This document shows, in pieces, positions 9,692-18,611 of a stretch of 64,000 nucleotides of DNA. The translations under genes were made by a program, and so were the position numbers. Each line of letters opens with the position of its first letter. Position 1 is the first letter of the stretch. The stretch covers positions 372,001-436,000 of the forward strand of contig NZ_MTQD01000001.1 of the NCBI RefSeq assembly GCF_001974875.1, written 5' to 3'. Source of the stretch: Pseudoalteromonas sp. EB27. Its GTDB lineage: Bacteria; Pseudomonadota; Gammaproteobacteria; Enterobacterales; Alteromonadaceae. The notes under the pieces were generated by a model. That model saw only the letters and a program-made list of their open reading frames with translations. It was not told the DNA's origin and made no database searches.

Positions 9692-12183
9692 GTATTATCT
9701 GCTCCTGGACTAGTACTTTTGCGGGCATTTTTGCCAGCTCTTTTAGGCTTTCTAACTGCCTTCTTCTTCGGTTTTTTCTTTACGGCAGTGTCTGCTGCTT
9801 TTTTATCTGCGGGTTTTGTTGCAGACTTATTTGCAGGCTTGCCTTTATCTTTATTTGCTGGCTTTTTTTTGCCCTTTGGTTTGTCATCGCTGTGCGACTT
9901 TTTACCCGGTACTTTGCCTGCTTTTAATTGCGAGCGAACACTTGCTGGCGCATGCTCAGATTTACCTGAACCTTTTTTTGGCGCACGACGACGTGAGTAT
10001 CTGTCTTGTGCAACATCGCCTTTAAGCGTTAAGTTGATACGGCGATCGTCTAAACTAACCGATGCAACGTTTACTGTTACTTTATCGCCAAGGCGATAAA
10101 CTTTGTGAGAGTGCTCACCTATTAGGGTGTGTTTTGCTGCATCATGCGCAAAAAACTCGTCGCCTAAATTAGTAACGTGAACAAGCCCATCAATTTGTAA
10201 ATCGTCTAAACGAATAAACAAACCAAAGTTAGTGACCGATGAAATAACACCGTTAAATTCAGTGCCTACATGATCCTGCATAAACTCACATTTAAGCCAA
10301 TCGGCTACTTCGCGAGTTGCATCGTCAGCGCGGCGCTCTGTGGTAGAACACTGCTCACCTAGTTGATCAACTTCGTCGTCGGTATAAGCATATTCGCCAG
10401 ACGTTTGCTGACCCTGTGCTTTTATGACTGCTTTAATAGCACGATGTACTACTAAATCTGGGTAACGACGTATTGGCGATGTAAAGTGCGCATAAGCCGA
10501 TAACGCTAAACCAAAGTGACCAATGTTATCTGGCTGATATACAGCTTGTTTCATTGAACGCAGTAGCATAGTTTGAATTAGTTCAGCTTCTGGGCGGTCA
10601 CCTAGTCGCGCTAATACTTGGGTTATTTCTTTTGGCGTTGGCTCGTCGCTTAATGTGCTTTCAATACCTAACTCGCCTAAAAACTTAGTAAAGTTACCTA
10701 GTTTTTCGCTATCTGGTTCGTCATGCACACGATAAAGCGCGCTTGCTTCGTGCTTTTCAAGAATTTTAGCCGCCGATACATTGGCTAAAATCATACATTC
10801 TTCAATTAGTTTGTGCGCGTCGTTACGAATAACAGGCACTATTGATTCTATTTTACGCTGAGCGTTAAATACAAAACGTGTTTCTAGGGTTTCAAACTCA
10901 ATGGCACCACGGTCTTGGCGTGCTGCTTTAAGTGCCATATACATTTGCTGTAAGTCAGTTAAATGTGGCACTACGGCTGAGTATTCTTCGCGTAGTTTTT
11001 CGTCGTTTTGTAAAATGGCATTTACTTTGGTGTAAGTTAAACGTGCATGCGAGTTCATTATCGCTTCGTAAAACTTATAGCCCGAAAGTTTGCCCGCACT
11101 CGATACGGTCATTTCGGCAACCATACATAAACGATCTACTTTTGGATTAAGCGAACATAGTCCATTAGAAAGCACTTTTGGTAGCATCGGAATTACTTGC
11201 TCAGGGAAATACACTGAGTTACCACGCAAAATTGCTTCTTTGTTAAGCGGCGTGTTCATTCCTACATAATGCGATACATCGGCAATGGCAACCCATAAGC
11301 GCCAGCCACCCGATTTTTTAGGTTCACAATATACGGCATCATCAAAGTCGCGCGCGTCTTCACCATCAATAGTTACAAGTGGTATGTCACGTAAATCTAC
11401 GCGACCTTGTTTATCGGCTTCGTCAACAAATTCACCTAGGTGGGCAACTTGTGCTTCAACTTCTTCTGGCCATACATGTGGAATATCGTGATTGCGCAGT
11501 GCGACTTCAATTTCCATACCTGGGGCTAAATGCTCACCAAGTACGTCTATAATTTTACCTACCGCGTTCATGTTACGGCTTGGATTTTGTGTAATTTTAA
11601 CCTGCACCATTTGGTTATGGCGGGCACCGTTTTCGTTGCCTGGTAAAATCATTATATCTTGCGTGATGCGCGGATCTTCAGCGACTACAACAGCAACACC
11701 ATGCTCTACAAAGTAGCGGCCAACAATTGGCGCGCGCTCGTTAGTAAGCACTTTTATAATACGTGCATCGCATTTTGAGCCAGAGCCACGTTTAGTGCCT
11801 TTAGCTAGTACAATGTCGCCGTGTAACACCATGTTCATTTGGTGTTTAGCAATAAACCAATCTTTACTCTCGCCTTCAACTTCTAAAAAGCCAAAACCGT
11901 CTCTGTGGCCTATTACTTTGCCTTTGGTTAAACCGGCTTCGTCAATTAGGGCATAGCATTTAAATTTATTAAAATACAGCTGTCCGTCACGCTCCATAGC
12001 GCGAAGGCGGCGTTTAAATGCTATTTGGCGTTCGTCATCGTTTACTGCTAATTCTTCACATAATTGTGCGTAGTTAGCAGGCTTTGAACGCTCTTGAAGG
12101 TGAGTAAGTATAAACTCACGACTAGGGACTGGGTTTTCGTACTTTTCTTGTTCTCGACTGAGATTTGGATCTTGGTTTGACAT
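9688..12183 (-). CDS. rnr: Ribonuclease R
   Basis: This is the processive 3'-5' exoribonuclease that degrades structured RNA and takes part in rRNA quality control and cold adaptation. It has 831 residues. Visible in order are an N-terminal helix-turn-helix region, cold-shock domains, the RNB catalytic domain with [15 protein letters not shown], an S1 domain ([16 protein letters not shown]), and a long lysine/alanine-rich tail of roughly 95 residues. Such basic tails help duplex unwinding in E. coli RNase R, and this one is long and low-complexity. rlmB follows with a 4-base overlap. Confidence 0.97.
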   Translation of the reverse strand: MSNQDPNLSREQEKYENPVPSREFILTHLQERSKPANYAQLCEELAVNDDERQIAFKRRLRAMERDGQLYFNKFKCYALIDEAGLTKGKVIGHRDGFGFLEVEGESKDWFIAKHQMNMVLHGDIVLAKGTKRGSGSKCDARIIKVLTNERAPIVGRYFVEHGVAVVVAEDPRITQDIMILPGNENGARHNQMVQVKITQNPSRNMNAVGKIIDVLGEHLAPGMEIEVALRNHDIPHVWPEEVEAQVAHLGEFVDEADKQGRVDLRDIPLVTIDGEDARDFDDAVYCEPKKSGGWRLWVAIADVSHYVGMNTPLNKEAILRGNSVYFPEQVIPMLPKVLSNGLCSLNPKVDRLCMVAEMTVSSAGKLSGYKFYEAIMNSHARLTYTKVNAILQNDEKLREEYSAVVPHLTDLQQMYMALKAARQDRGAIEFETLETRFVFNAQRKIESIVPVIRNDAHKLIEECMILANVSAAKILEKHEASALYRVHDEPDSEKLGNFTKFLGELGIESTLSDEPTPKEITQVLARLGDRPEAELIQTMLLRSMKQAVYQPDNIGHFGLALSAYAHFTSPIRRYPDLVVHRAIKAVIKAQGQQTSGEYAYTDDEVDQLGEQCSTTERRADDATREVADWLKCEFMQDHVGTEFNGVISSVTNFGLFIRLDDLQIDGLVHVTNLGDEFFAHDAAKHTLIGEHSHKVYRLGDKVTVNVASVSLDDRRINLTLKGDVAQDRYSRRRAPKKGSGKSEHAPASVRSQLKAGKVPGKKSHSDDKPKGKKKPANKDKGKPANKSATKPADKKAADTAVKKKPKKKAVRKPKRAGKNARKSTSPGADNT

Positions 12184-12461
12184 TCACTATCTTGTTAGTT
12201 GGTTATGTAGGTATTTTAACCCATATAGTTATAATGAGACAGGTAAAAGCTATTAAACTTTTAAGAAAGCGCTTTTACCTTAGCTGTATGGCCTAAAAAT
12301 CTAGCGCAATGGGGCTTAATGGCCCCTTAACTGCAAAGTGTTTAGTCATCTCGTTGCAATGCTAAAACCCTTTCGCGCTATTATAACCTGAGCTCTGGAT
12401 AATAAATCTATCTCGAGCAGCTATTTTCAGCGCTAACAGCGTTGAATATACTTGCAATAGG
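12184..12461. other. rnr leader region, no gene seen
   Basis: About 280 bases upstream of rnr with no supportable coding sequence. It should contain the rnr promoter and leader, but I could not assign hexamers with confidence. A 10-bp inverted repeat at 12241-12280 is its only clear structure. Confidence 0.5.
12241..12280. repeat. Inverted repeat in the rnr leader
   Basis: AGGTAAAAGC (12241-12250) and GCTTTTACCT (12271-12280) are exact reverse complements separated by 20 bases. It lies about 60 bases upstream of the rnr start codon. It may be a leader hairpin or an operator. Confidence 0.55.
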
Positions 12462-12737
12462 CTAGGGTCTGTTGATCTTTGCGGATTAAAATTTGTTCAA
12501 ACTAGGGGCTATTTAATCGCGGCGCGAGATTTGTAACCTAGTGGGCTAAGTAAAAACCGAGCAACAAAGAGTAAGTAGCCCCTAGGAAGAACCCTTTGGG
12601 CAGCGCCTGTTTGGCATTAATGCTACGTTATCGCCCATTTATGGGGAATAACCACACTGCATAGGCTCTGCCTTGCCTAAATACCAAACAGACTGCTGCA
12701 AATTTAACCTTGAAAGTTCAACAGACCCTAGCTATTG
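12455..12737. mobile_element. MITE-like non-autonomous element with nested inverted repeats
   Basis: The left end CAATAGGCTAGGGTCTGTTG and the right end (reverse-complemented) CAATAGCTAGGGTCTGTTG match apart from one extra base, giving terminal inverted repeats of about 25 bases over a 283-base element. Inside are two more pairs: CTAGGGGCTA (12502-12511) with TAGCCCCTAG (12576-12585), and CTGTTTGG (12607-12614) with CCAAACAG (12684-12691). There is no open reading frame. This is the form of a miniature inverted-repeat element mobilised by a transposase encoded elsewhere. No clear target-site duplication is visible and the parent IS family is not identified. Confidence 0.7.
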
Positions 12738-12843
12738 ACGCGTAAATTCGTCTTGTTTTCACTAAAAATCTCTGGCTAGAGAAAATAAATTTAAATATCA
12801 CCATGATTCAATACGTTAGTAAATCTCTTAACCAGAGTTCAGG

Positions 12844-13581
12844 TTATTTATTTTTTTGTAGGTTTTTCCAGAGCAGTTTGCTTATATTATCAATAAAGCT
12901 TGGGTCTTCTTCTTTCATTGTAAGCAAAATTTGCTTATTCATTTGTGTTTTATTTTGAGCGTAAATCCAGCGGTTTTTATTAAACTGCTGGGCAAACTCA
13001 AGTACACCTGCTTGTAGTTCGTCGTTATTAATAAATGTAGCTTCAACCACTTTATTGTCTAGCAACTGCTCTGCACCAACACGCTCTCCTGACATAGCTA
13101 AACGATTAAAGAATGTTTGCGAAATTGCTTTATTAATTATAGGAAACATCGACGGTACAAACGGCACCATTACATCCACTTCAGGAAAACAAAAGAAGCC
13201 TCTGTCTGACTTCATAAATCTAAAATCGCACGCACATGCAAGCACAGAACCATTACCATAGGTATGTCCGTTTAACGCCGCAATAATAGGCATAGGAAAA
13301 GTAACTATGCGCTTAAACAAGTCGCTTATTTGAATCATAAAGTCAGAAATTGCTGCTGGTAAAATACTTGGATTAGACATCCATTGAAGGTCGATACCTA
13401 GTGACCAGTTTTTATCGCTCGAAGACGTTAAAATAACTGACTTTATATTTTGATCTGCTTCGATGTGGTCAAGGTGTAAATTAAACTCAGCCAAAAACGC
13501 TGGATTGTGACGGTTTTCAGCGGTATTCATGGTGAGTATAGCGGTGTTATTTTTAGTTGTTAGTTCTATTAGATTTGCCAT
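12844..13581 (-). CDS. Enoyl-CoA hydratase/isomerase family protein
   Basis: A 245-residue crotonase-fold protein. The family core is seen around residues 58-115: SLGIDLQWM, then PMPIIAALNGHTYGNGSVLACACDFRF, which supplies the oxyanion-hole region. FPEVDVMVPF further on resembles the delta3-delta2 enoyl-CoA isomerase branch more than the hydratases, because the two hydratase glutamates are not evident. It is probably cytoplasmic and acts on an unsaturated acyl-CoA, with the precise substrate unknown. It is monocistronic, with a two-component operon upstream on the same strand. Confidence 0.82.
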   Translation of the reverse strand: MANLIELTTKNNTAILTMNTAENRHNPAFLAEFNLHLDHIEADQNIKSVILTSSSDKNWSLGIDLQWMSNPSILPAAISDFMIQISDLFKRIVTFPMPIIAALNGHTYGNGSVLACACDFRFMKSDRGFFCFPEVDVMVPFVPSMFPIINKAISQTFFNRLAMSGERVGAEQLLDNKVVEATFINNDELQAGVLEFAQQFNKNRWIYAQNKTQMNKQILLTMKEEDPSFIDNISKLLWKNLQKNK

Positions 13582-13626
13582 TAAACCCTCTTTTAGCGCT
13601 TTTTAAGCTAACTTTAAGCGCCGTTC

Positions 13627-13644
13627 GTTACTTTTATAAGTAAC
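13627..13644. repeat. Small inverted repeat upstream of the enoyl-CoA hydratase gene
   Basis: GTTACTTTTATAAGTAAC is a 7-bp perfect stem with a 4-base loop, 46 bases upstream of the start codon. It could be an operator near the promoter of the downstream gene or a weak terminator for the preceding regulator gene. No T run follows. Confidence 0.35.
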
Positions 13645-13681
13645 ATAGTAATACTTTGCTTATAATTTATAAACCCACTAT

Positions 13682-14296
13682 TTATAACCACCCTTTTTGT
13701 TTAGCTATACGCGCAGCATCTATGCGGTTAGTGGCGTTTAGCTTAGCTATAGCGTCTGATAAATAATTACGTGTGGTACCTTCGCTTATAAATAACTGCT
13801 TGGCTATATCGCTTGTTTTAAGGCCGTCGCTTGCAAGTTTAAGCGCTTTTCGCTCTTTATCGGTAAGCGGGTCGGAGTCGTCTAGTGCATTAATAGCAAG
13901 CTCTGGGTCAATTACTTTTTGCCCCTGCATTACTTTTTTAAGCGCATTTATTAGCTCTTCACTTGGTGCTTCTTTTAAAATAAAACCTTTAACACCTGCC
14001 GTAAGCGCTCGCCTAATATAACCCGCACGAGAAAATGTGGTCATAATAACCATTTTTATAGCGGGGAACTTAGCGGCTATTTTTTCACTCAGCTCTATAC
14101 CATTCATGGTTGGCATTTCTATATCGGTTAAAATTATATCGGGATGTAAATCACTATCAAGCGCCTCAATTGCATTAAGTGCATCTTGCCCATTACTTGC
14201 TTGCCCAATAATCTCAATATTAAAATCGAGACTTAATAGTGCTGCGATTGCGTCGCGAACAAGCGCTTGATCTTCCACTAAATAAACTTTAATCAT
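13682..14296 (-). CDS. NarL/DesR-type response regulator
   Basis: A 204-residue response regulator with an N-terminal receiver and a C-terminal LuxR-type helix-turn-helix. The acidic pocket (VED near residue 8), the phospho-acceptor D58 in ILTDIEMP, and the conserved lysine in FILKEAP are present. The DNA-binding domain is at about 135-200 (LTDKERKALKLASDGLKTSDIAKQLFISEGT). Its start overlaps the stop of the upstream sensor kinase by four bases, so the pair is co-translated. A perfect inverted repeat at 15625-15642 upstream of the operon is a good candidate for its binding site. Confidence 0.95.
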   Translation of the reverse strand: MIKVYLVEDQALVRDAIAALLSLDFNIEIIGQASNGQDALNAIEALDSDLHPDIILTDIEMPTMNGIELSEKIAAKFPAIKMVIMTTFSRAGYIRRALTAGVKGFILKEAPSEELINALKKVMQGQKVIDPELAINALDDSDPLTDKERKALKLASDGLKTSDIAKQLFISEGTTRNYLSDAIAKLNATNRIDAARIAKQKGWL

Positions 14297-15396
14297 TGTA
14301 AATCCTTATCTGTGATTGGTAGCATCACATTTAGTGTAAAAGTATCACCACACGTAAACTTAGCACTGCCCTTTAATTGCTCTGCTCGCTCTGTAATGCC
14401 ATTTAGACCATTACCTGCTTTTAATGTATTGCATGGCGCGTAATCAATCACTGTAATGAGGAGCTGCTGCACTGTTTGATCTATATTTATTGCGCAATTC
14501 TTTGTGCTGCTATGGCGTAATAAATTAGTCACAGCCTCTTTAATTATTAACCCAGCGAACCCTTCAACCTTAGCGGGTAAAGTACTTAAATTTGCATTAA
14601 CCTTTACGCTAAAGCCTTGCTCTATTAGCCTTTGCTCTAGCTGTGCTATTTGACTGACTAGATTGAGCTGTTTTAAATCACTTACTGCGTTTCTTACATC
14701 GCTAAGTAACTGTCTTGCAAGATCTGCCACTTGCGCTATTTCGTTGTTGGCTTGAGCGTAGCGCTCTCCTTGGTTTAATTTATTAGCAAGCTCAGCCTTT
14801 AGAGCAATAGATGACAGTGAGTGGCCTAAAATATCGTGCAAGTCGCGAGCTATTCGTTCTCGCTCAGCAATCGCTGCTAATTGCTCTAATTGGTTAGCGC
14901 TTTCTTGTTCGCGCTTTTTGTATAAACGCTCTTTTTGACCTGCTATACCAAAGGCAAATAAAGCCCCACATAATATTAAAGATCCGGCAAAAAAGTACTT
15001 AACGTTATGTACATCAGCAGCATATGCAGCCCCTATAACACTTACAATAACCGCTAGTGCTGCAAAAATCCGCTGCTTGTAGCTGTATGATGACCCCGCT
15101 ATATAAGCAATAAATCCAAATAACGTTGAAGTGCCTGACGTATAAAATGTGGCACTAAAGCACACCAATAACATCACTACAAATAACTTGGTAACATTAG
15201 AGTTTTCGCAGTCCATCGCCTTGACGTAAAGCAGTATAAAAACAATGTAAAATGCGAACGTCATAACAATGTTATTTGCGCTTAAGTTAGAAACATTAAA
15301 AATGGTGGGCAGTAAATAAAAACCGGTGAAAATTAGCGGTGCATAGTCCCAAAACTTTTTCCCTGACGTTTTTTTAGCTGTACTTAATGTGTCCAT
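14293..15396 (-). CDS. DesK-type sensor histidine kinase (HisKA_3)
   Basis: A 367-residue membrane kinase. About five hydrophobic segments fill residues 20-150, with no sizeable periplasmic domain. A coiled linker follows, then the dimerisation motif ERERIARDLHDILGHSLSSI with H187, and a short HATPase_c domain ending in GNGLNGITERAEQLKG. The architecture matches DesK-like kinases that sense the membrane itself, so the signal may be membrane state, temperature or an envelope-active compound (inference). Its start codon overlaps the end of a 59-codon ORF upstream by 13 bases, and a GAGG motif precedes it. Confidence 0.94.
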   Translation of the reverse strand: MDTLSTAKKTSGKKFWDYAPLIFTGFYLLPTIFNVSNLSANNIVMTFAFYIVFILLYVKAMDCENSNVTKLFVVMLLVCFSATFYTSGTSTLFGFIAYIAGSSYSYKQRIFAALAVIVSVIGAAYAADVHNVKYFFAGSLILCGALFAFGIAGQKERLYKKREQESANQLEQLAAIAERERIARDLHDILGHSLSSIALKAELANKLNQGERYAQANNEIAQVADLARQLLSDVRNAVSDLKQLNLVSQIAQLEQRLIEQGFSVKVNANLSTLPAKVEGFAGLIIKEAVTNLLRHSSTKNCAINIDQTVQQLLITVIDYAPCNTLKAGNGLNGITERAEQLKGSAKFTCGDTFTLNVMLPITDKDLQ

Positions 15397-15563
15397 ATTG
15401 GAGCCTCTGACTTATTCTTTTTATTTATAGCACTGTTTTTATTAATAAATATAAATAACATAAAAATGCTCATGAGTATAAAGCAATCATTTATTGAAAC
15501 TGTAAAGCCCAGCCCATCAACAAATTCACTAATAGACAGGCTTATTAAAATTAAAGTATTCAT
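15384..15563 (-). CDS. Small membrane peptide (59 aa) heading the two-component operon
   Basis: Translation gives a 59-residue peptide starting MNTLILISLSISEFVDGL and ending KSEAPIWTH. Residues about 28-40 (CFILMSIFMLFIFI) form one strong transmembrane stretch, followed by a basic tail; the first 10-12 residues are also hydrophobic. A near-ideal Shine-Dalgarno, GGAGG, sits five bases before the ATG. The stop codon overlaps the start of the DesK-like kinase by 13 bases, which implies translational coupling. I do not recognise the family. It may be a kinase-modulating small protein or a leader ORF that sets kinase translation. Confidence 0.65.
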   Translation of the reverse strand: MNTLILISLSISEFVDGLGFTVSINDCFILMSIFMLFIFINKNSAINKKNKSEAPIWTH

Positions 15564-15624
15564 AGCAACCTCCAGTTGAGTACATTAACTATGCCTGTGT
15601 AATAAAATAATAAGAGTGTGAAGT

Positions 15625-15642
15625 GTCATTAACTTTAATGAC
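15625..15642. promoter_or_regulatory. Candidate response-regulator operator
   Basis: GTCATTAACTTTAATGAC is a perfect 8+2+8 inverted repeat, and a further GTCAT half-site lies at 15647-15651. It is 62 bases upstream of the small-peptide gene that heads the kinase/regulator operon and 78 bases upstream of the divergent DMT transporter. The shape and size fit operators of NarL/LuxR-type regulators, which often autoregulate. Confidence 0.6.
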
Positions 15643-15720
15643 TTTTGTCATATTGGGAAAATTTCATCTTGTAAAAGTAACCTCAATGATAAGATATTAA
15701 AAAAAGGAGATAGCGTTTTA

Positions 15721-16587
15721 ATGCAACCACAACAGCAAAGCCTGATTTACTTACACATAGCCGTTTTACTTTTTGGCGGAACCGCTCTATTTGCCAAGCT
15801 TATTGGTTTAAATGCTTTAGATATTACCGTTTATAGAACTGCAATTGCAGGAATGGCTATTTTAGCTATGCTGTATTTTCAAAAAAAACAAATTAAACTA
15901 AACAAGCCTAAAGACTACCTTATTGCATTATTTTTAGGGGTTGCGGTGGGTATTCACTGGGTAACCTATTTTGCTGGTATGCAAATGGCCGGTATAACAA
16001 TTGGGATGCTGGCGTTTTTTAGCTACCCCGTAATGACAGTGTTTTTAGAGCCCTTATTTAATAAAAGCAGGCCAAAAGCAAAAGATATAATAAGTGCGGT
16101 GGTAGTTGTTTTAGGTATTTACCTATTAGTACCAAGTGCAAACTTAGGCGACGATGTAACCCTGGGTATAATGACAGGTGTAATATCGGCATTGTTTTTT
16201 TCAATCAGAAACATTACTCATAAGCGCTACTTTAGCCAATATGGCGGGCCGCAAACGATGTTTTATCAAACCTTAGTGGCAAGTATTATGCTGTGCGCAT
16301 TTATTGAAGTCCCTGTGTATGAGGTTAGTGATCATGATCTGATTTTAATTGCTATAGCGGGTATTATTTTTACGGCTACACCTCACTCATTATTTGCAGC
16401 AAGTTTAAAGCATTTATCAGCGGCAACCGCTGGGTTAATTTCTTGCTTACAACCACTTTATGGCACCATACTGGCTATAGTAATTATTCATGAACGTCCT
16501 ACTGTTATGACGTTAGTTGGTGGAGCACTCATAGTGAGTGCCGCTTGTTTTGAAACGTGGTCAATCACTAAAAAGGCTCGACAATGA
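15721..16587 (+). CDS. EamA/DMT-family transporter
   Basis: A 288-residue inner-membrane protein with about ten hydrophobic helices in two repeated halves (two EamA domains, roughly residues 8-133 and 145-280). This is the standard topology of drug/metabolite transporters of the RhaT/YdcZ/PecM kind. The substrate cannot be predicted. GGAG lies 11 bases upstream of the ATG. It overlaps the next gene by four bases, and it is divergent from the two-component operon, so it may belong to that regulon. Confidence 0.9.
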   Translation: MQPQQQSLIYLHIAVLLFGGTALFAKLIGLNALDITVYRTAIAGMAILAMLYFQKKQIKLNKPKDYLIALFLGVAVGIHWVTYFAGMQMAGITIGMLAFFSYPVMTVFLEPLFNKSRPKAKDIISAVVVVLGIYLLVPSANLGDDVTLGIMTGVISALFFSIRNITHKRYFSQYGGPQTMFYQTLVASIMLCAFIEVPVYEVSDHDLILIAIAGIIFTATPHSLFAASLKHLSAATAGLISCLQPLYGTILAIVIIHERPTVMTLVGGALIVSAACFETWSITKKARQ

Positions 16588-17288
16588 AAGTATTTGCACA
16601 CCGTGGTGCCAGTGGGGATTTTCCTGAAAACACCAAAAGCGCTATTTTAGAAGCGTTAAAAGTAGGTGTTGATGGTATTGAAGTAGATATTCAAAGTTCC
16701 TTCGATGATTACATGGTAATACACGATTCATGGCTTGATAGAACCACCAGCGGTAAAGGCAGGGTGAGTAACTTTACCGCTCATGAGCTCTCTAAGCTTG
16801 ATGCTGGAAATGGTGAAAAAATTCCTACTCTTCAGCAGCTGTTTGATTGGAATAACAATAAATCTTTATTAAATATTGAGCTTAAACACACGTTTGCACT
16901 AGAAAGGTTTGTGGCTCAATTAGAACAAAACATTGAAGCTAAAAAAATATCGAAAACCAATATTTTAGTATCATCGTTTGATCATCATCAACTACAGTGG
17001 CTTAAAAGCAAGCTACCATGGCTTAAAATAGGCGCTCTTACTTCTTCTATTCCAATTAACTATGCAAAGTTTGCAAGTGATTTAAACGCTTATAGCGTAC
17101 ATGCAGATAAAACCTTTATAAATAAGGCTTTTGCCGATGATGCAAAAAAAAGAGGCTTAAAGATTTATGCTTATACGGTCGATAGAGAACAAGATATAGC
17201 GCTAATGCTTGAGTATGGCATAGACGGAATTTTTACAAATTACCCAGCGCGAACCAAAGCTTACTTGTTGTCGTTACAAAAAAGCTAA
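16584..17288 (+). CDS. Glycerophosphodiester phosphodiesterase (cytosolic, UgpQ-like)
   Basis: A 234-residue GDPD-family enzyme that hydrolyses glycerophosphodiesters to glycerol-3-phosphate and an alcohol. The catalytic signature is clear: HRGA at residues 6-9, PENT, GIEVDIQ with the metal-binding glutamate, and the second histidine in IHDSWLDRTTSGKG. No signal peptide is present, so it acts in the cytoplasm. Its ATG overlaps the stop of the transporter gene, indicating co-expression. Its start and length fit the family. Confidence 0.93.
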   Translation: MKVFAHRGASGDFPENTKSAILEALKVGVDGIEVDIQSSFDDYMVIHDSWLDRTTSGKGRVSNFTAHELSKLDAGNGEKIPTLQQLFDWNNNKSLLNIELKHTFALERFVAQLEQNIEAKKISKTNILVSSFDHHQLQWLKSKLPWLKIGALTSSIPINYAKFASDLNAYSVHADKTFINKAFADDAKKRGLKIYAYTVDREQDIALMLEYGIDGIFTNYPARTKAYLLSLQKS

Positions 17289-17333
17289 CTTACATCTCCC
17301 TAACTAAAATAAAAATCGTAGGGTTTAAGCATA

Positions 17334-18554
17334 ATGAGTGTTTTTATGAAAATTTATAACTATATAGAGCAAACATTCTTTTTTACGTTAACGCGTAAAA
17401 TAGTCGGTAATTTAAGTTTTGTATTATTGCTCCAAGCAATTACGTTATTTTGGCTGCATCAGAGCTTAAGTGAACAACAGCAAAGTACAGGGCTATTTTG
17501 GCTGCTTACGCTTGTTATTATATCTGGTTTTATTTTTACTCTTTTTTATATGCGTTTTTTAATTGTTCGCCCTGTTAGTGCTATGCGCGATACTTTGATA
17601 AAAATAAACCAACAAGATGCAAATTTAGCAGCAAAGCTTCCCCACTTTTCATATGACGAATTTAAAGATTTAAGCACGCAGTACAATATGTTTACTGCCC
17701 ATTTAAGTGAGTTACTCAGCACAACATACAACAGCGCTCAAGCCAGCGCACACAGTAATACACAAGTGACACAGTCAATGAAAAATACTGAGCAATCAAG
17801 TGAGCAACAAATACAATTAAGCCACAGTATTATTAATGGCAGTATGCAAATAACCCAAAGCTTACAAAACATAGTAAATAATACAGATAGCGTGCATAAC
17901 GTTAATAATGAACACCTTAACTTTGTAAAACTCTCTGCATCAGAGCTCGCTGCTTTAGTAAAGCAGGTTAAACTTATTACTAATATGCTGGGTAGCTTTT
18001 CAAATACAATTGCGGGACTAAAAGAGAATAGTGAAAACATTCGTAGTATTTTAAAAATGGTTGAAGAGTTTTCCGATCAAACCAATTTACTAGCGCTCAA
18101 CGCCGCTATAGAAGCAGCTAGAGCAGGTGAAGCTGGTAGAGGGTTTGCCGTAGTTGCAGACGAAGTGCGTACACTTTCAATAAAAGTGAGTGGCGCAACT
18201 AGGCAAATAAGTGACTTTATTACTCAAATGAATGATTTAGTAAACGAGACGAATAAAGAGTCAGAGCAATTAATTACCCACTCCAATAATGCACAAAGCT
18301 CAATTAGTGCAACCTGTGATGGCTTTACTAAAATGCTGAGTGAATTTGAGCACAACCAACAACAGTTACAACAAATAGCTAACGCGGTGCATATGCTTGA
18401 AGATACTCAAACCGATACTCACCAATCGGTAGAACAAATTGTAGCGCTAGGTGAGCAAGCTAAACAGCAAATAGATACAGCCCTTAGCGATTGCCAACAA
18501 TCTCAACAGTTAAGCTTACAAACCCAACAACAGTTAAAGCGCTTTGTGCGCTAA
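17334..18554 (+). CDS. Methyl-accepting chemotaxis protein without a periplasmic sensor domain
   Basis: A 406-residue chemoreceptor. Two transmembrane helices (about residues 24-43 and 55-75) are joined by a periplasmic loop of only about 12 residues. A HAMP-like segment and the cytoplasmic signalling hairpin follow. The hairpin tip is textbook: [37 protein letters not shown]. With no ligand-binding domain, it must sense an internal or membrane signal or work through a partner. A start at ATG 17346 is also possible; ribosome-binding sites are weak at both. Confidence 0.92.
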   Translation: MSVFMKIYNYIEQTFFFTLTRKIVGNLSFVLLLQAITLFWLHQSLSEQQQSTGLFWLLTLVIISGFIFTLFYMRFLIVRPVSAMRDTLIKINQQDANLAAKLPHFSYDEFKDLSTQYNMFTAHLSELLSTTYNSAQASAHSNTQVTQSMKNTEQSSEQQIQLSHSIINGSMQITQSLQNIVNNTDSVHNVNNEHLNFVKLSASELAALVKQVKLITNMLGSFSNTIAGLKENSENIRSILKMVEEFSDQTNLLALNAAIEAARAGEAGRGFAVVADEVRTLSIKVSGATRQISDFITQMNDLVNETNKESEQLITHSNNAQSSISATCDGFTKMLSEFEHNQQQLQQIANAVHMLEDTQTDTHQSVEQIVALGEQAKQQIDTALSDCQQSQQLSLQTQQQLKRFVR

Positions 18555-18611
18555 GAAGCGTTTTCGGGCTCAGAGAAATATGGTAAATTACGCAGCTATT
18601 AATTTAAGTGT

